From positions 16,182,001 to 16,246,000 of the forward strand of contig OZ316895.1 in NCBI GenBank assembly GCA_973895155.1: a stretch of 64,000 nucleotides of DNA, in the 5' to 3' direction. The notes under the pieces were generated by a model, which was not told the DNA's origin, ran no database searches, and saw nothing but the letters and a program-made list of their open reading frames with translations. Both the position numbers and the translations under genes were made by a program. The stretch is from Marsupella aquatica (Eukaryota; Marchantiophyta). Shown here piece by piece: positions 35,767 through 46,655 of the stretch; position 1 is the stretch's first letter; each line of letters begins with the position of its first letter.

Positions 35767-38360
35767 GGAGTGCGTACCCTAGCTCTCAGTCATTTTTCGA
35801 TTCTACGTCCGATTCGATCAGAGCAGAAGACATTGAGAAATGCAGGAGTAGTGCCTCGTTCAGTTCATTGGCGGACTTGTTCACAAACCCTTCTAGTAAA
35901 TCTGACTTGTTCCCGCACACTAGGGCTCCCGTTTCCGTAGCAGAGGAGGTTCGTTTTCCTGCGAAGAAGAAGAGAGAGTGTGAAGAGAGGACCTCCATTT
36001 GGCACGAGTGGGGCTCCGGAGAATGTCAAAGTGAGAATGTCGCTGAGGAAAGTTCAGGTTTCACGTCAAATTTGATCCGTGGTGGCAAATCTTCGATCTT
36101 GTGTCCGAGTTCGTTTCCGAACCTGGGATCTGCCAATATCAGCTTGTTGACCGAGGACTTCACGTTCCCTGCTCGTAAAAGACGAGAGGAGGGAAGTTCC
36201 TGGCGTGAGGAGAGGACTTCGTGGCAGGACTGGAGCACAAGCGTAGCTCCCAAGAGAAGAGAGCAAACAAGGACGGGTAGCTCCCCTGTAGTTGGTTCAA
36301 TTCAGGATATGTACCTGAGTAAGCCCTGCACCAAACCGTTGGATTTTGTTATCAGCTCTAAATCGAGCCCTTTCTCTAGTCTTGGGGCTCCCGTGAAGAG
36401 CGCCTCGGAAGAGGTCTCCTTTCCAGCCAGGAAAAAGAGGGAGGAGAGAAGCTTCTGGCAGGAGTCTAGCTTGGATGGTAGCACCCAACCGGATTGTGTA
36501 GTCGTTGCGCCTCCTCGGCAGAGCGCGCCCGGTGTGGGTTCACTTGCAGATATGTATAAGAGAAAAGCACCTAGCGGCTTATTCTCCAAGGGCGCTGTCA
36601 GCGGCTCGGAGGAGGTTATTTTTCCCAAAAGAAGGAATAACGCAGACAGAAATGCTTGGAGAGATTGGACAAACACTGGATACAGTGACTATGAGGATGG
36701 AGAGGACCAGGATGGCTTCCGCGAAGAGAATTCACCTAAGCCTATTATGGTGGTCGTTGGCACGGAGACTGGCTTGGCATGTCCAGCAGTGAATTCACCA
36801 TGCAGCATTGAAGGCTCTAGCAGATTCTCAGTTAGTGAGAATTCGCCATTGTCTGAATGTATGAGCAGATCGTCTGTTCGCAAACCAGGCGGTGGTGCAG
36901 TGGGTGCATTGCAGTCATCGAGCATTCAAGTACAAGTTTGTGAAGAGGTGTCGGGTCCCATCAAAGGTCTGATGTGCAATGTGGATGAATCAGGACACGT
37001 CGATCATCAAGCTGAGAGAACCATGGACGGGGGAGAGGCCTCTGATGTTACTGACGACATTGGGGCTAACGTAGATCATGTGCAGGAGGGAAGCTTTCGA
37101 TATTTTACGAGTGGACAGAGGCGTGGTCGAAGTACTGGTAAGTACCCACCACCTCTACGGTCTCTCTCGAGACCGGGACAATCTCGAGTCCCTACTCACA
37201 TGCCATGGGTTCAACTCCAACCTATTCGAAGCAAAGGGAGATTCGTACTGCAAGAGGTGAAAGTAACCCAGCCCGTTGTTTTTCAGCCCATCAGGACGGG
37301 GGGCCGCTTGGTTTTGCAGCTGATCGGACAAGAGAAGAGCTTCCATATAGGAGATGAAGTAGCGAGACACCGTGGAAATGGTGCAGTCGCCGAGGCTAAA
37401 GTCACAGTTACCTCAGGAAAGGGAGGCTTGCAAGAATCGTTGACGGTGAAGACAGAGGTGAAGGTAGTAGAGAAGACAGACGTGAGTCAATCCCTCGACA
37501 ACGTTAGAAGAGAAGGAAGTGAGAGAAGGAAGATTTCCAATGTACGATCAGCAGAGATTGAGCAAAGGAAGAAATCTGCAAAAGTTTGGCCAGTCGTAGG
37601 AACGTCCTGGGAAGCACTACCGGGAGACGGGGTTGCGGCTGATATGTGGGACAGGAAGTCAAGTAATGTTCGGGAGTTGCGGTACATGACAGACGAGATG
37701 GTTGTGTCTTCTGACCGATGCCCCGAGCGGGACAGAACCATCCCTTCCGAGGGCGGCCTTGCTCCAGATAGATCGTGGCTCCTTGGGAAGTTGTCCACCG
37801 AAAGTAGAACTTTTGATGCGAGAAAGTCACTGCATTCCGGAAGTCAATTCCGGAATGCGGTGGATCGTTTGGGGCAAAAGGGAAATGTCATCTCGATTCC
37901 CAGAGTGAGAGAAAGTGCTCCTCTTCGTCTGCAGTTCCAAACGTTGCCTCGAGCCGCAAGCTTGCGGAATGGGCTATCTGGGCTCAACTGCCCGCGCGTT
38001 GAAGGAGGAGGTAATTTGGGAAGGAGCAGCAAGAGCATCAAGAGTTCGTCGCTTGCTGATGCTGCCGCGATAGAGTCTGGAAAGGAAGAGAGGACTTCGG
38101 ATCCCGTTCCAGCTCGAGCTCAGGAGTCGAGACCTTCGCTTTCCGTGTACCAAGGGATAATTCGGGACAGTTTTCTAAGTTTAGCTACTGCACATTCTTT
38201 CTTAAGGTCTCTGAGGACGAGGCCTGACATTCCCGGCGAGCTTGACCCGAGAGTGCCAAGCTGTAAACCTCCTGTTGCATCTGTGTTTTCTTGCGCTGAT
38301 GGGGTGGGTACACTGCATCATGAAAAAAACTTTTGGGAGCAGCAGCCGTGCGTGTCATAA
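35763..38360 (+). CDS. FANTASTIC FOUR (FAF)-domain protein, large single-exon form
   Basis: This is the only convincing host gene in the window: 865 uninterrupted codons. ATG 35763 has an in-frame TGA three codons upstream and a purine at -3. Residues about 459-525 match the plant FAF domain: KYPPPLRSLSRPG, then THMPWVQLQPIRSKGRFVLQ, then a second half QPIRTGGRLVLQLIG. In Arabidopsis, FAF proteins influence shoot meristem size through the WUSCHEL/CLAVATA circuit; whether this protein does so is unknown. The N-terminal 310 residues hold four repeats of the form E-(E/D)-x-x-F-P-x-(R/K)-(R/K) followed by a tryptophan-containing motif, at about 61-83, 131-157, 216-234 and 284-303. Related SLADLF, SIQDMY and SLADMY motifs lie at 35-40, 179-184 and 260-265. 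The protein is far longer than angiosperm FAF proteins (about 240-400 residues). It is serine- and arginine-rich with no signal peptide or membrane segment. An 11-bp hairpin lies in the coding region at 37832-37858. Confidence 0.85.
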   Translation: MRSAYPSSQSFFDSTSDSIRAEDIEKCRSSASFSSLADLFTNPSSKSDLFPHTRAPVSVAEEVRFPAKKKRECEERTSIWHEWGSGECQSENVAEESSGFTSNLIRGGKSSILCPSSFPNLGSANISLLTEDFTFPARKRREEGSSWREERTSWQDWSTSVAPKRREQTRTGSSPVVGSIQDMYLSKPCTKPLDFVISSKSSPFSSLGAPVKSASEEVSFPARKKREERSFWQESSLDGSTQPDCVVVAPPRQSAPGVGSLADMYKRKAPSGLFSKGAVSGSEEVIFPKRRNNADRNAWRDWTNTGYSDYEDGEDQDGFREENSPKPIMVVVGTETGLACPAVNSPCSIEGSSRFSVSENSPLSECMSRSSVRKPGGGAVGALQSSSIQVQVCEEVSGPIKGLMCNVDESGHVDHQAERTMDGGEASDVTDDIGANVDHVQEGSFRYFTSGQRRGRSTGKYPPPLRSLSRPGQSRVPTHMPWVQLQPIRSKGRFVLQEVKVTQPVVFQPIRTGGRLVLQLIGQEKSFHIGDEVARHRGNGAVAEAKVTVTSGKGGLQESLTVKTEVKVVEKTDVSQSLDNVRREGSERRKISNVRSAEIEQRKKSAKVWPVVGTSWEALPGDGVAADMWDRKSSNVRELRYMTDEMVVSSDRCPERDRTIPSEGGLAPDRSWLLGKLSTESRTFDARKSLHSGSQFRNAVDRLGQKGNVISIPRVRESAPLRLQFQTLPRAASLRNGLSGLNCPRVEGGGNLGRSSKSIKSSSLADAAAIESGKEERTSDPVPARAQESRPSLSVYQGIIRDSFLSLATAHSFLRSLRTRPDIPGELDPRVPSCKPPVASVFSCADGVGTLHHEKNFWEQQPCVS

Positions 38361-38960
38361 CCGGGAAAGATAAATGTTTCGAATCCAGTCTGCAGTTCTT
38401 CCCGGAGGAAGCTGTACACGGACTCCTTCCTCTCCTCTTCGCAGCGTACCGTCCAGGATGTTTTTCTGGCCATTCTCATGCCCGCGCATCCACAAGGTGA
38501 CAATTATGCAGCGGGATTTTGTCGGAGAAAAGGATAGTGAAATTTTTGTTGTTGACAACAATTCATATTCGTCGATTATTCATGTGTTCTCGGTTACTGT
38601 AGTTCTTTCATTCAACAAGACAAGAGGGTTGACTTCCTTCGAAGTCTTATTGTAGCCAGCGAGTAGGTAGGATGTAGAGTCGCCATCTAATTGTCCATAA
38701 ATTCACAATATGGCGGAGAGGAAACCCGATAGAAAAGCAATCTCGAGCAAGCAGACGGAACCCACCACCAGACTATATGTAAATGTGACCCATTTTGTCC
38801 ACAAATTTCATGACTGCGCGTAGTATGCGTGCAGAAAGTCGGAACGCATGTAAATTGTCTATCGGTGACTCATTCGTGAGGTTGATTCGTTGGCAGCTTC
38901 GCGTACTTGATCTTTTGTAAATATTCGCATTTAATGTAAATGTGGCTCCCATTTTGTACA
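38361..38960 (+). other. Putative 3' UTR of the FAF-like gene
   Basis: T-rich DNA after the stop, with TTTTGTAAAT and TAATGTAAATGTG stretches that resemble plant far-upstream polyadenylation elements. The exact cleavage site cannot be given. Confidence 0.35.
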
Positions 38961-41900
38961 GAAACCAAATGTCTCTCAGGTGGGCTGCTCAAATTATCGT
39001 CAGACTACCCATCGTGCACAAGGGTACCGGTTTCCAAGGTCTTGTCTAGATTGAGCTTCGGTTTGTGTGACGATAGAGTGGGTGTTGTTTGAGGTTCTTG
39101 TCCAACAAATGCAAGCGAATTGCCTTTTGGACAAGTGGATGCCTAGTTCATTTGCTATTGAATGCTTCATGTCAAGTTCCTTTGCGACTTAATGCTTTGC
39201 CTATACACCTTCTGCTGAATGAACACGTTTAGATGTCGATAACTCTGGGGTTCCAGAGGTTCCCGATGGATACAGCTGGAGTCTCCTTGTCTATAGGACT
39301 CCGTGAGATTCTATGAACCGGCTGGGTTTCATTGCATCATTACAAGTTCGAAGATGTGTGAGAGTCCCAGCATGCATCGAAGCTGGACGAGTAACATAAG
39401 AAGTCAGTAGGGTTTAAGGTTCTAGGGTTTAAGACGAAATGTTAAGATGTACTATAGGAGGGACAACAAGAGCAAGGAAGCAATGGGTCCACTACTAAAA
39501 AGGTCTCATCACGTTTCCCTCGAGGATTACTGCCAAACAAGTTTGCAAATTCTCCTTCGCTTGTTCCCACCGGCAAACCAAAAGGTTAGCCACCTTGAGA
39601 GCCCGCGGAGGCGTCGGCTGTAAAAGGTACGAAAGTAAACATCCTTCCCTGGTGGCACGCGGTTTGTGGTCGGAGATGTATGCCTTACGGTAACTTAATC
39701 ATGATTGTCTACTCGTACTGTATGGAACGTAGTCCCTTCGCTAGGAACCCATTTGATCATTACCGTATGTCCAAACGCCCCAGTTCCCTGGAAAGCCTGG
39801 AAAGGAGGTACGACGAAGGTGGCGCAGTTGTTAAAGGATCGGAACGTGTTTGTGAGGACACCTGGGCGTGGACTTGGGGTTCGGACTTGTTATCAAACGA
39901 ATCTCGCGTCCACTTTTACGAGTGCTGATGCAAAAATTCCCCCTGTTTAAAGGAGTCAAAATGTCGTTAAGTCTTCTGCACTACTACCATCAAGAAATCA
40001 TTCAACCGCGTAGCGGCGGCCGCAGCTCACTCGTGTAGTCTGCTGGTGTGGACTTTTCCTTGCCCGGAGGAACGATTCCCAGAGTGAGTGATGCGAGATT
40101 TTGCAACCAGGTGGTGAGCCCCGTTCTCCTCTCTCTGGACCACAGTAACAATCAGGGCCTTTGCTGCTCCCCGACAGTTGATCCTCACCCGAGTTCCCTT
40201 TCTCAGATGCGATAATTTTCTCCCCGGTGTCTTCCTATCTTTCTTCGACTTGAACACCTTTCGCTTTTGGAGATGCTCTTCTGGTCTGCTCTCTCATCTC
40301 TCATCACTCCGAAAGACCACTGGCGAATCACCGTACAGGGAACTGATGGGGTCCTGACGTGATTGGTTGGCACTGACGAAAAAGCTGCAACCGAGCTTTA
40401 TTTATTTGTCTTGTTGCTTTCTGTCGTGCTCTGTGATGATAAGTAGTACCTAGTTTTCCTTCGTCCTGAGTGGCAGCTCTCGACAGAACCAGCGAGAGTG
40501 GGAGAGACACAACAATGGCTGTGTCATCTTTTCTAAACTAGTCTTTTGGGGGAGCAGCACGAGGGGCACGCAAGCACTCAGTCATTCCTCCGACTCATGA
40601 CTGGCAACTGCTCTCTCCTGTCGTCTGTCCCCCATTGACGAGGAGGTCAATCTCCCTTCCTCCGTCCCTCGACTGTAGCGAGAGTTGCTGCTATTGGGTC
40701 GAATATCACATGTCGAAGCAAATTCCGCGGGCCTGGGCGAGCCTCCGCACTAGGACATTGAACATTCGCAATCAGGCAGGCAGAAATGAAGCCCGGCAGG
40801 CGGGGGGCAAAGGGCATTCGCAGAGTCTCATCACTCTGCAGCAGCAGCCCACAAAGCTATACTTACTCATTCTGATCAGTGATTGATTGTTGGAGTCAAC
40901 TACTTGCTGGAAAAGCAACATCGTGTTCGGAACAGGTTGGGTCGGGGAATAATTGTTGGCCAAGAACGCGGAAGGGCTCTACTACTACTACTGTCGATCT
41001 ACTCAGTCTACAGCGCAGTCATCATAGGAGTGTTCCAGGATATCGAGCATGAAAGTTCATAATGATCGATCTCGTAAATGACCCCGTCACCCACTCTAGC
41101 TTGGGAATTGATGGACTAAAGCAATTTTCAAAGGTCACTCTGCATGATAGTATTTCGGCAAAGGCGGGTCAAATGTTCTCGATCAGTGAAGGAGAACACG
41201 ACTCGCAGTCACACATCTCCCTCTTGCTTTTCCGTCAGTAGGTCTCACTTCAACTTTACTCTAGGTCATTGCAACCATACCTGAGCGGCGTGATCACGTT
41301 CGTAGCATGCTGGAAATCGAATGAATTTGAGAAAGAGCAATTGACGTTACGCTGCATCGATGATGCTTCATTAGTATGCTGATCGAACGTAATTAGAGAC
41401 ACCCCGTTTGCGGATGGTGTAGATGGAATCTCATGAGGTGTATGCGGCTCCCTGCTAGAGAAGACTAGGAGGGGAGGGGCACAGAGACACAAGTAATCTG
41501 AACTATACCGTTCGATTATAATTTACACTAGTGGGCCCGAGACTAGTAAATATGTAACATCGACTTGCGCTCGCGTGATCGCTGGAGTAGATTTCCTGTA
41601 CGACCTTTTGAGAAGTCTGGTCAGAAGTTCTTCATTCCGCACCGCTGAATAATATGCCACCCAACAGCTGAATAACTGCACCCGCACAAGCCTGGTATAG
41701 TATCATCATCATCACAATTCTGCGGTAGTGCAGTAGGTTCAACGCACCCGGGCCTACACTCCTCCTCCTCCTCCTCCTCCTGCACAACGATCAATCCCGC
41801 GACAGTAGCCGTGTTGTTTGTCATCACAGACAACCACCAATTCGTGTGCAAATGCACGAGCACCACAAGAAGAGGCAAGCACATTAAATCATTAATCGCT

Positions 41901-42990
41901 CGAAAAGCAGGGAGGGATCCGGAATGAATCGAAAGTGGGTCTGACTACGTCTGCAAAAAGTGATTGAAACGCAATCTCAAGGAGAACCTGGCGAGAGGTA
42001 CATGCTCACCTGTTGCACACAGTACCGTCCTTGACTGTACTGTTTGAACCGTAGGTTACGAGGTCCAATGTCCTATTGGGATTCGAATTTTCTCATAAAG
42101 CGACGATAGCTGATGAGCTTACCATTCTGATTCTCAGATGCGGCCTACCGTACAGATGGCAAGAAATCAACAACTCCCATCCTCAGGGTATTATTAGATT
42201 GTCGGATAATAATGAGTTCATCAGTTGCTTTTGAGATCCCTGTCATCAAGCCTGCTGTACATCGCAACATCCTTTTGGAATTATTACGAGGTCAGATGAC
42301 CTGCTAAGCAGCTTTATTGATGGAGCCTCCATAGGGCACTCATCACAACCCCAATATTAGCGATGTTTTCTATCTCTAATGTACATTGTGCACTGAACAT
42401 GTTCCAAGACACAAAAGCCCCGGGTAACCACTAATGCTGCCTGCATACAGTATCACTCTTCCCTTTCCAAAGAGGCACTCAACCCCCACCATTTTGTTAT
42501 CTGGATTTAAAAGCACAAGCCACCATAGTATAGTGCCAATGTCGACATCCACAATTCCAGTTCCACAGAGGTGGAGCATTCAGCACCCTCAATCTGGATA
42601 TCATTTTGCCTCTGGATCATACCCTGTTCAGGTCTAAAGAAACGAGCCTCCCCCTCCTGTTTGACCACCAGTTTTTCCAGACAATCAGGTCCGAATTCCC
42701 TTACGGAGTGGATGGAGTTTCCATATGGCATCAAACGCCTCAGGGACCCCTAGCAAGTAACACATTTCATTTGGGGTCCCATCAAGCAAATCACTCTCAA
42801 GGGCCCCCACATATGTACATTTGTTATCTGGATTGTGCCAAATGCAAGCTTTATTTTTTTAGTTTTCCTATCAAGTGGGGTTCTAAAGATACCAGCCCTC
42901 CATTCCATACCGATCTTGTCCTTGATCCTGTGTAGGCAAACAGTCCAACTCCTTTCACAACACAAATAACAATGATTTAGCTGATTGGGT
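38961..42990. other. Intergenic DNA of mixed composition
   Basis: Short frames up to 109 codons occur (for example 42606-42935) with no domain recognised. TTGTTATCTGGATT occurs twice (near 42495 and 42820), hinting at an old duplication. A (CTA)5 run lies near 40981. No RNA gene was found. Confidence 0.4.
41759..41781 (+). repeat. (CTC)n microsatellite
   Basis: About seven CTC/TCC triplets in a row. The minus frame across it reads a run of glutamates, which is a by-product. Confidence 0.9.
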
Positions 42991-43508
42991 CTCTGTCATG
43001 CCGAGGGACAGTGCCTTTTGTGCACATCGGCATGTCCCTCGCATGCCCGCTAGGTATGTAGTTAGGGCTAGTGTACTACTTGAGTTAGTGTCATGTTCTT
43101 GTAGCGAGTCTGGGCTGTTCTTGAAGCAAAAGGGGTTTGTTAGTGTGGCGCCTGGACCTGGTCCTACTTAGGGCATGTTTTTCTTTATCGTTCTTCAGTT
43201 CTTCTTGAATCGCTGTTGACAGAGCTCAGACAGTGCTCGTCGGTTCCGTACACAGGATTCACACAGTGATTCGTTAGATGCTCCCGGCCGATCTTGGCAT
43301 CCCGCCAGTTTTTGATTCAATTTCAGTACGATTGTTTCTCTTACGCCTTTTATTCAAGAAGAACTGCCGAGTTGGCGGTGAGGGGAAGAAGATAGAAGAC
43401 ATTCTCGTCTCAGATGTTTATGTCGGTTCAGACAATTTCCGTCGAAACCGGTGCAATTTCTTTGAGCAACAATGGAGGGACGAGTTGAAATTATGGGTTC
43501 AATATGGT

Positions 43509-43543
43509 GTTATGTGTATACTTAACATAAGTATACACATAAC
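43509..43543. repeat. Perfect hairpin in the retroelement leader
   Basis: The arms GTTATGTGTATACTTA (43509-43524) and TAAGTATACACATAAC (43528-43543) are perfectly complementary, with a 3-base loop. It is the longest of the TATACACA-containing palindromes in the leader. Confidence 0.9.
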
Positions 43544-43849
43544 GCTCCCGTTGGAGCCTGACTTTTCTTCCCAGTTGTACCCGGGGACCCTTTGCTGCTT
43601 CCGACTGTGGCTGCTGACTGCCACTACCTTTTTCGGGCCAATTTTGCGATGTTTTTGCAGGAGGGGCTGTCTGCATAGGGCCACGAGCCCCTTCTTGGCT
43701 GCGCCTCCCTGCGCCATGCTACCTTCCGGCCGGCTACAAGCCACGGGTTGCAGGTCGATGCCTTTACTCTTGCTCGGAGCCCTGTAAAGGGTCGCACGCC
43801 AGGTTTATTTTCGCCTCACGGCTGTGTTCGTACTGCGTCCTTCTCCCTC

Positions 43850-44828
43850 TGTGTATACACATCGGGGGCGACAACCTTCCCTTACCATTTTCTTTTCCTT
43901 CTGCTCACCGGTACGTGCATAGGGCATCGTGCCCTCCACTCGATTAGGACTCGTTTTCTTTCTTTCCCCTTTGCCGTTTTCTTTCCTTCCCCCCGGTTGC
44001 CAGCACTTAATAGGGGAGAGGGAGCGAGTACAAGCGAGAGCTGAGAGAGAGAGGGCACGAGGCCCTATGAAGAATTAAGGAGGGGAGGGGGAGTTCACGT
44101 CGACTCCCCTCGGGAGCCCTGCCAAGCACGAGGCCCAACTTACAGGGCATTAGAGGAGGGGAAGGGAAGCGCAAGGAGTGGGCACGAAGCCCTATGCTGA
44201 CATAAAGAGGGGGAGGGGGAGTAATCATTCGACTCCCTCTCTCGGGAGTCATCCTGCAGGGCACAGAGCCCACTTTTAGCATTAAAGCAGGGGAGGGGGA
44301 ATTCAATTAGACTCCCTTCTCTTGGGGGTAGGTTCACCTGTGGCCAGGCAGGAGCGCAAGGAGAGGGCACCCGGCCCTAGGCAGCATTAAGAGGGAGTCG
44401 ATTCCTTTTGCCAGGCCCAAAACTCATTTAAGGAGGGGAGGGGGAGTTAGTCGCTCCCTTCTCTTCGGGAGCACATCAGGAGCCAGGAGGGGGGGCGTGA
44501 AGCCCTATGCAGGGCCCGAGCCATTGATTGGGGCCCCATTTCTTTCCTTTCGCTGTGCCCTCGCCCTTTTCTTTTTCGCCTCGCTTCGCTTTCTCTTTTA
44601 TTCACCTGCAGCAAAGCGCACGGTGCCCCCGAGTGTGTATACACACTCGTTCGGTTGCCGGTCCCCACCTGATTTTTCTTTTCGGTAGACGCGCACCTTC
44701 TGTCAGTTCCCGGGTCCACATCGGGGCCCAATGTATACACATAACTGGGCCCCATGTTTATACATTTGAAAAGGCCCAGGTATACACATGGGACGGCAAT
44801 CCGACATCGCCTATGTATACACATAGGC
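43850..44828. repeat. Cluster of palindromic TATACACA sites
   Basis: TGTGTATACACA (43850-43861), the 20-base palindrome CGAGTGTGTATACACACTCG (44630-44649), ATGTATACACAT inside a GGGGCCCA/TGGGCCCC stem (44723-44753), GTATACACAT (about 44780) and GCCTATGTATACACATAGGC (44809-44828). All lie between the presumed LTR and gag. They could be protein-binding sites, RNA packaging or dimerisation hairpins, or remains of tandem duplication. Confidence 0.85.
44050..44520 (+). repeat. Degenerate GA-rich repeats in the leader, about five copies
   Basis: Each unit has GGGCACGAAGCCCTATG, then ATTAAGGAGGGGAGGGGGAG, then a CTCCC...GGGAG stem. Unit starts lie near 44053, 44183, 44259, 44366 and 44489, so spacing varies from 76 to 130 bp. 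The alternating purine and pyrimidine runs can pair. Confidence 0.75.
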
Positions 44829-45301
44829 AAGCACAACGGGGACACAATTTGAGGTTTTAAGGGTCCCTTTCCCTGATGGTTTTTCGACGGTGACGGGTTT
44901 TCTCAGTGCTTACACATTCTACACATTTTTGCCTCGCATTGTTTGTTTCCTTTGTGGGTTTCATTTCCTAGCCTTGGGGCTGCCATTTCTTTTTCTTGTC
45001 AGTTTCTTTCCCATCGGCACCCCAAGTGAGCATGCAGCATGTCAGCAGAGGAGCCGACTCATAGCAGCTCATCGCCACCAACACCCAGGTACCACTTGCG
45101 GAGTGATCCACGATCGTTGGTGCCAATTTCATTGGAGTCTCGGCAATTTCGATGACGTCAACAGACAGCAGCAGCACCCACACCACGCAATCCTTCTGCT
45201 ACATTTGGCGGTCGCTTCACCTCTACCCGAAGCCTGCTATCACTTCTTTGCCTTTTTCTCCTTCTGCATCAGTGATTGTTCCAGCTTCACCGACATACAG
45301 C

Positions 45302-46650
45302 ATGGATGCCAGTCACTCATCTAGCTGCATTGAGCGCTTCAGCGGGCGGCCAGGCACTGTCTCTTTACGTGAGTTCAAATCCACTTTCTACACTGTCGTT
45401 TATGAATTGGTGTTGAAGTATGGCAGCAATTTCACAAATGCTTTTGCATTTAAGTAGCTAGCCAGGTATGTGCACCATGAGGCTTTGGATGTGTATGAGC
45501 AGCACTCTCAACGGCTGCTTGCTGTCACACAGTTGCCTAACCCTACGTATGCCAGTGCAATTGCGGCGGCCTCACAATTGGCCTTACAGAATGCCATTGC
45601 AGCCCATGCTGCTGCTCCTGCCACTTCCCCTCCTACTCCAGTTCCTACCACTGCGCCAGTTACTCCCACTGTCTTGGCACAGGCTACATCAGGCATTTGT
45701 CCCACCATTGATTCCCCTGCCTTTGCTGATCCAATGGCTGAGTTTTTCCAGGTTCTTGAATTGGAATTCCCAATCAAGAGTGCTGATAAAATCATGCAGT
45801 TGGCCACCTTTGTGAGGCAGCGCGATGAAACATTGAAGATGATGTATCGCCGGCTTCTCAAGCTAAAGGAGGACACCCAGAGCATCACTGACCTGGAAGC
45901 TGCTCATCGCTATCTTTGCGCATTGGAGGGCACACCAGCTCTCCATTTTCAAGTGTTGTAGCAAGTATTCTCAGAGTTTGGAGACAACTACACCTTGCTC
46001 AATGTCTATGACACTGCTGAGAAACTTGAGTTGGCCCATGCACATTATGAGGCCAGTATTGCGCGTCCACCGCGATCCAGGTACCAAGCTACTGCCCCTA
46101 CACTGGCCACTCCTTCCCGTGTGCCACAGTATGGTTCCAAGATCAAGCCAGCACATGCTGCTTCATGCTGCCATCTTGCAACTACTGTGGTAACCCTAAT
46201 CACAAGGCTAATGAATATGATATTGTTGTTGAGGACCTGTCTTGTGATTTTTGCGGGAAAGTGGGCCACTTGGAGGCAGTTTGTTTTGCCAAATTCCCCG
46301 ATAAAAAGCAGCTACGACAGCAGGCCACTCATCCTGCTCCTGTTTCCACTCCCCCACCAGCTAGGAGGGCTCCTACTGCATCAATTGCTCCTCCTTCCAG
46401 TGGCAAAGCATCCAGTCATAACAAATTGCCCAAGCAGCAACAGAAGCAACCAGCTCAGAAGGACGCTCACAACGCACAGGCAACTCAACTCCAGTCTCTG
46501 ACTCATGAGGTTGAGTCATTACGTGCCCAACTTGCCAACATCAAAGGCAAGTCCACTGCCTCTCCTAGTCCTTCTCAACCGGCTGGTCACGTGCAACCCA
46601 TCCCTAGCCTAGGCACCACTGACAGTTCATCACCCATACCCGCTCTTTCT
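45302..46650 (+). pseudogene. gag of the methyltransferase-bearing retrotransposon (interrupted)
   Basis: The frame starts at an ATG at 45302 and carries a gag-like N-terminal part (RFSGRPG, LREFKSTF, LKYG). It continues through TAG codons at 45455 and 45959 and shifts frame near 46165. The capsid-like helical part includes FFQVLELEFPIKSADKI and LKLKEDTQSITDLEAAH. Two zinc knuckles follow: CNYCGNPNHKANEY, in which the last cysteine is tyrosine, and an intact CDFCGKVGHLEAVC (C-x2-C-x4-H-x4-C). A Q/K-rich tail leads to a second frameshift near 46650. Gag normally forms the particle and binds RNA. The damage is ordinary decay; a programmed -1 shift is unlikely because no slippery heptamer is seen. 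Confidence 0.75.
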
Positions 46651-46655
46651 ATGGC

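Noticed and set aside
37134-37146. GTAAGT donor-like site at the start of the FAF domain (CTGGTAAGTACC)
   Set aside because: The FAF domain reads on uninterrupted across it in the same frame, so splicing here would destroy the domain.
43278-43787. 169-codon ORF at the start of the retroelement
   Set aside because: It covers the perfect hairpin and leader DNA and shows no gag or other domain; probably untranslated leader.
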